Shown piece by piece: positions 6,724-9,590 of a stretch of DNA of 9,590 bases. The DNA is taken from assembly GCA_012521315.1 (NCBI GenBank), contig JAAYMP010000037.1:1-9590 (forward strand), written 5' to 3'. This stretch comes from Bacillota bacterium. Its GTDB lineage: Bacteria; Bacillota; UBA4882; UBA10575. Each line of letters starts with the position of its first letter. The stretch's first letter is position 1. A model generated the notes under the pieces. The model was not told where the DNA came from, did not search any database, and saw only the letters and a program-made list of their open reading frames with translations. Position numbers and translations under genes: made by a program.

Positions 6724-7533
6724 TTGTCAGAAAATCGCATCCGGGTTGTGCTCGCTGACAACAACCGAGAGCTCTGCAAAGCGTTGGCCGACCATATTGG
6801 CATCCAGGACGATATTGAGCTGGTGGGGATCGCCTATGACGGTTTACAAGCGATTGAACTGATCCAAGCCGAAAAACCTGATGTTTTGATCTTGGACATC
6901 ACCATGCCCTATTTGGACGGAATTGGTGTCATGGAGCGTTTGGTGGAGATGAGCGATGCGCCGCAAGTGATTGTGCTGACCGCTTTTGAGCAGGAATCAA
7001 TGGTCCAGCGGTTAATTGCGATGGGTGCGGTCTATTATATGGTTAAACCCTTTGACACGTTGACGCTCCTGGATCGGATTCGCCAATTCGGCCGCCAACA
7101 GGCCGACTTTATGAAGGAAAAACGGAATCTTTATGGCCCGGTGCCGACACCGGCGAAGAATATTTCCCGCCAGCAATTGGAGCTGGAAGTAACCAAGGTC
7201 TTTCACGAAATGGGGGTCCCGGCCCATTTTCGCGGTTATGCGTACCTGAGGGATGCCATCATCATGGCCATTCAAGAGGAGGATATTCTCGGCAATATCA
7301 CTAAAAATCTCTACCCGCGGATTGCGGAGAAGTACAACTCAACGGCCAGCGGGGTCGAGTCGGCCATTCGGCATACCATTGAGATCGGTTGGGAACGGGG
7401 AAATTGCGAATCGTTCAAGAAGATGTTTGGGACCGATCACTACCAGTCCGACAAAGCGCGCTTCCCGACAGCGGCGTCTTTTATTGCCAAAGTAGCGGAC
7501 CGGATTCGACTCCAATTACAGATCACCAGTTAA
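6724..7533 (+). CDS. spo0A: Sporulation master response regulator Spo0A
   Basis: Spo0A is the phosphorelay-controlled transcription factor that commits cells to sporulation by binding 0A boxes. From the TTG at 6724 (269 aa), the receiver domain has D58 as phospho-acceptor (LILDITMPYLDG), the switch Thr in VLTAF and Lys in VKPFD. The C-terminal domain begins near 155 and carries GVPAHFRGYAYLRDAI and the recognition helix region ending IRHTIEIGWERGN. The start is set by AAAGGAGG (6709-6716), seven bases upstream of the TTG; the longer frame from ATG 6679 would read through this site. Two oddities are seen. The acidic pocket reads ADNNREL where B. subtilis has ADDNREL. In the recognition helix, G210 and S213 replace Arg211 and Arg214 of B. 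subtilis, while the equivalents of E213 and R217 remain. No spoIVB precedes it. A terminator follows at 7565-7608. Confidence 0.97.
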   Translation: MSENRIRVVLADNNRELCKALADHIGIQDDIELVGIAYDGLQAIELIQAEKPDVLILDITMPYLDGIGVMERLVEMSDAPQVIVLTAFEQESMVQRLIAMGAVYYMVKPFDTLTLLDRIRQFGRQQADFMKEKRNLYGPVPTPAKNISRQQLELEVTKVFHEMGVPAHFRGYAYLRDAIIMAIQEEDILGNITKNLYPRIAEKYNSTASGVESAIRHTIEIGWERGNCESFKKMFGTDHYQSDKARFPTAASFIAKVADRIRLQLQITS

Positions 7534-7564
7534 AGACCATGGTTTGCTTTATACATAGATTATT

Positions 7565-7608
7565 AAAAAGCGCCCGTGAGGGGTGGTTTACCCCGTTACG
7601 GGCTTTTT
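7565..7608 (+). terminator. Intrinsic terminator after spo0A
   Basis: GCCCGT (7572-7577) pairs with ACGGGC (7598-7603), and an inner GGGGT (7580-7584) pairs with ACCCC (7590-7594). Five A residues on the left match five T residues (7604-7608) that form the tail. The A-rich left arm means it may also work from the other strand, although no opposing gene is present. Confidence 0.85.
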
Positions 7609-7633
7609 AAATTCCGTCGCCGGCGGTTATAAT
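7605..7633 (+). promoter_or_regulatory. Possible promoter for rlmN
   Basis: TATAAT (7628-7633) is a perfect -10 box. The best -35 at 17 bases is TTTTAA (7605-7610), matching TTGACA at only three positions and overlapping the terminator tail. The position, just after the spo0A terminator and about 75 bases before rlmN, makes it plausible. Confidence 0.45.
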
Positions 7634-7709
7634 TTAGAAGGAAAAGCTTGCCGCCAAGGGGAAAAAGGAAGGAACGTTCTTTGCGTTAGAGGGAATGGAG
7701 GGCTGCGCC

Positions 7710-8732
7710 TTGCAGATTATCGGCTTAAACCGGGAAGAACTGGAGGATTTAGTGCTTGAGCTTGGCGAACCCCGTTACCGGGCCCGGCAAATCTTGGATT
7801 GGGTGTATAAAAAGGGGGTTGACGACTTTGGGCAAATGAGTAATTTGCCCGTTCTTTTTCAGCAACGCCTTCAGGCCCAGGGGCTGGTGGTCAGTGCCGT
7901 CACGCCGGCGGGCGCGGCGGAAACGGCCGATGGAACTAAAAAGTATTTATTTCGTTTATCAGATGGTTGCGGGGTGGAAGCGGTTTATATCCCGGAACAG
8001 AAAAGAAAGACGGTCTGTTTTTCAACCCAAGTCGGGTGTCCGGTTGGTTGCTCCTTTTGCGCCACGGGCCGGCAAGGGTTTGAACGGAACTTGACGGCGG
8101 GCGAGATCGTTGACCAGGTCAGGAAGATCGGGTTGGAGAAGAAGACCCGGATCACCCATGCCGTGGCGATGGGCCAGGGGGAACCTTTAGCCAACTACGC
8201 GGCGACCTTAAAGGCGCTCCGTCTCTTAAATGCGGATTACGGACTCCAAATGGCCGCCCGGCATCTGACCGTCTCCACCAGCGGGGTTGTCCCGGCCATT
8301 TACCGGCTGGCCGACGAGCAACTCCAGATCAATCTGGCCTTATCCCTCCACGCGACCAGTGATCAGTTGCGTTCGGCGCTGATCCCCTTGAACCGGACCT
8401 ATCCTTTGGCCCAAGTCATCCGGGCCTGCCGGGACTATGCCGCCAAGACCAACCGCCGGGTAACCCTGGAGTATATTATGCTGGACGGGGTGAACGACGG
8501 CGAGGACGACCTGGCGCGTTTGGCGGAGTTGGCGATGGGGTGGCTTTGTCATGTCAACCTCATCCCATACAATCCGGTGCCGGGGGGTGCTTACCGGCCG
8601 TCTCCCCCGCAGACCTGCCAGCGCTTCCTCGGCTATCTGCAGGAGCGTTGGGTAGCCGCCAGCATCCGGCAAGAGCGCGGGGCGGAGGTCAACGCGGCCT
8701 GCGGTCAATTACGTCAGCAGCTAAAATTGTAA
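7710..8732 (+). CDS. rlmN: RlmN dual-specificity rRNA/tRNA adenine-C2 methyltransferase
   Basis: RlmN is a radical-SAM enzyme that methylates C2 of A2503 in 23S rRNA and of A37 in some tRNAs. From the TTG at 7710 (340 aa), the cluster ligands C110-x3-C114-x2-C117 are present. The two catalytic cysteines are C103 (VCFSTQVGC) and C331 (NAACGQL). Further family blocks are GQGEPLANY, LTVSTSGVVP, LALSLHATSDQLRSALIP and VNLIPYNPV. GGAGGG (7697-7702) lies seven bases before the TTG. The in-frame ATG at 7695 overlaps that site and has no separate Shine-Dalgarno at useful spacing, so I prefer the TTG; it adds only five residues otherwise. The rlmN-then-PP2C order is common in Firmicutes; here a small FHA gene is inserted between them, starting 27 bases after rlmN. 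Confidence 0.97.
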   Translation: MQIIGLNREELEDLVLELGEPRYRARQILDWVYKKGVDDFGQMSNLPVLFQQRLQAQGLVVSAVTPAGAAETADGTKKYLFRLSDGCGVEAVYIPEQKRKTVCFSTQVGCPVGCSFCATGRQGFERNLTAGEIVDQVRKIGLEKKTRITHAVAMGQGEPLANYAATLKALRLLNADYGLQMAARHLTVSTSGVVPAIYRLADEQLQINLALSLHATSDQLRSALIPLNRTYPLAQVIRACRDYAAKTNRRVTLEYIMLDGVNDGEDDLARLAELAMGWLCHVNLIPYNPVPGGAYRPSPPQTCQRFLGYLQERWVAASIRQERGAEVNAACGQLRQQLKL

Positions 8733-8759
8733 CTTATTTTTAATAGGAGTTGTGTTATA

Positions 8760-9221
8760 ATGAAATTTAACAACTGGGTTTTACCTTGGGCGAAAAGGAA
8801 AGGGAATCCGGAACAGGACCTGGCAACCGGGGGAGATGGCACCAAAGTCTTCGCCCGGTTCAAGCAGGTGCATGCCGCCCAACCGGCGATGGCTTTGGTG
8901 GTGGTCGCCGGGCCCGACTATGGTCGGGAGTATCTCCTAGCGCCGATGAACGTGAAGATTGGACGCCAGGCGCAGAACCATATTCGCTTAAAAGACGCAA
9001 AGGTCTCGCGTGAACATGCTGTTTTACAATACCAAGCGAAAAAAAGGACTTTTCTGCTTAGGGATTTAGGAAGCACCAACGGGACATTTTATAACAACTG
9101 TCGCATCAGTAGTACCTTAATCGCGCCCGGCGGGGAGATCCGGCTGGGGGAGACCGTCTTGCGCGTGATTGCCCTGAGAGAGAAGGACTTCCCGGAGCCG
9201 GCGGGAACAGAATCCAGCTAA
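8760..9221 (+). CDS. Small FHA-domain protein, GarA/OdhI-like layout
   Basis: FHA domains bind phosphothreonine peptides. This 153-aa soluble protein has one FHA domain at about 44-140, with G68-R69, S83-R84-x-H86, and L103-G104-S105-T106-N107-G108-T109, the residues that contact phosphothreonine. The domain starts MALVVVAGPDYG, resembling actinobacterial GarA. The N-terminal 43 residues have no domain but include GDGTKVFARF (T28), which resembles the TTSVFR phospho-switch of GarA/OdhI. The ATG at 8760 has AGGAGT at 8745-8750. It lies between rlmN and a PP2C phosphatase gene (31 bases downstream), so it is likely co-transcribed with the phosphatase and a kinase expected beyond it. A role as adaptor or kinase substrate is inference. 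The FHA assignment itself is secure. Confidence 0.93.
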   Translation: MKFNNWVLPWAKRKGNPEQDLATGGDGTKVFARFKQVHAAQPAMALVVVAGPDYGREYLLAPMNVKIGRQAQNHIRLKDAKVSREHAVLQYQAKKRTFLLRDLGSTNGTFYNNCRISSTLIAPGGEIRLGETVLRVIALREKDFPEPAGTESS

Positions 9222-9252
9222 GCGCGGAAGGGAAGTAGCGAGGTGGGGTAAA

Positions 9253-9590
9253 GTGAAGGTCGGAATGGCTTCCCATGTTGGTAAGGTCAGAGTCAATAAT
9301 GAGGACAGCATTGGCTGGAAGGGAACGCTTCTGGTCTTGGCCGATGGCATGGGTGGCCATCGGGCGGGCGAAGTGGCTAGCGCGCTGGTGGTGGAGAAGG
9401 TCTTGGCCTTGGACACGGCCGCACCGGATTTTAAAACGGCGCTCACCAAAACCCTGAACCTGGCGAATCAGGCCTTATTGAATTATGCCGATGAACACGA
9501 AGAGTGTAAAGGGATGGGGACGACGGTGGTTGTGGTTCAGGTGGAAGTGGACCGGATTAAGGTGGCGCACATCGGGGACAGCCGGGCTTA
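9253..9590 (+). CDS. prpC: PP2C-type Ser/Thr protein phosphatase (3' end outside window)
   Basis: PP2C phosphatases (PrpC/Stp) remove phosphate from Ser/Thr using two metal ions and oppose PASTA-domain kinases such as PrkC. Only the first 112 codons are in the window. They read HVGKVRVNNEDS (metal-site Glu-Asp), VLADGMGGHRAGEVAS (the DGMGGH signature with metal-binding Asp-Gly), KGMGTTVVV and AHIGDSRAY, all canonical family blocks. The start is GTG at 9253, with GAGGTGGGG at 9240-9248. The MKVGMASHVGKVR opening aligns with family members and no upstream in-frame alternative is better. It follows the FHA gene by 31 bases with no terminator between, so co-transcription is likely. The kinase gene usual after prpC would lie past the window end. 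Confidence 0.93.
   Translation, partial: MKVGMASHVGKVRVNNEDSIGWKGTLLVLADGMGGHRAGEVASALVVEKVLALDTAAPDFKTALTKTLNLANQALLNYADEHEECKGMGTTVVVVQVEVDRIKVAHIGDSRA

Noticed and set aside
7505..7511. TTCGACT resembles a 0A box (TTCGACA).
   Set aside because: Six of seven bases, inside the end of spo0A coding sequence; expected by chance.
7672..7679. GAACGTTC palindrome ahead of rlmN as a LexA operator.
   Set aside because: The GAAC and GTTC halves have no four-base spacer as the Firmicutes LexA box requires.
8756..8761. TATAAT just before the FHA gene.
   Set aside because: It overlaps the ATG itself, and the nearest TTG-type -35 (8727-8732) is 23 bases away; not a usable promoter for this gene.

Overview
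The window is a dense run of bacterial housekeeping, sporulation and signalling genes, all on the + strand. Complete spoVS and spo0A place it in an endospore-forming lineage of the Firmicutes (Bacillota). Strong AGGAGG-type ribosome binding sites, frequent TTG starts and moderately high G+C (judged by eye, not calculated) fit a clostridial or Limnochordia-like organism rather than Bacillus. No genus can be named from this sequence alone.

Layout. Positions 1-1469 hold recA, cut off at its 5' end, and recX, joined by an ATGA overlap. A near-consensus sigma-A promoter overlapping the recX stop codon drives rny (RNase Y) through a leader with a perfect 9-bp hairpin. A terminator-like hairpin closes rny. 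Then come an unrecognised 177-aa gene, ymdB (metallophosphodiesterase) and spoVS, which has a sigma-H-like promoter and a strong terminator. Next are an M19-family dipeptidase with its own terminator, a 164-base structured stretch of unknown role, a GNAT acetyltransferase, and spo0A, which may have a sigma-H-like promoter inside the end of the GNAT gene. After the spo0A terminator are rlmN, a small FHA-domain protein, and the first 112 codons of a PP2C protein phosphatase that runs off the window.

How the genes relate. recA/recX serve recombination. rny and ymdB act on mRNA turnover and on a cell-fate switch. spoVS and spo0A act in sporulation. The FHA and PP2C genes look like the start of a Ser/Thr phosphorylation module, with the kinase expected just beyond the window. 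The recA-recX-rny-ymdB-spoVS order and the rlmN-PP2C order are both familiar in Firmicutes. Here they are brought together by a segment carrying spo0A without spoIVB immediately upstream.

There is no mobile element, CRISPR array, tRNA or rRNA gene that I can see. No stretch without a gene reaches 300 bases; the longest is 5917-6125. The items most worth a second look are the 177-aa unknown protein, the changed DNA-recognition helix and acidic pocket of Spo0A, the GarA/OdhI-like layout of the FHA protein, and the rny leader with its misplaced Shine-Dalgarno. I found no convincing wholly new system.
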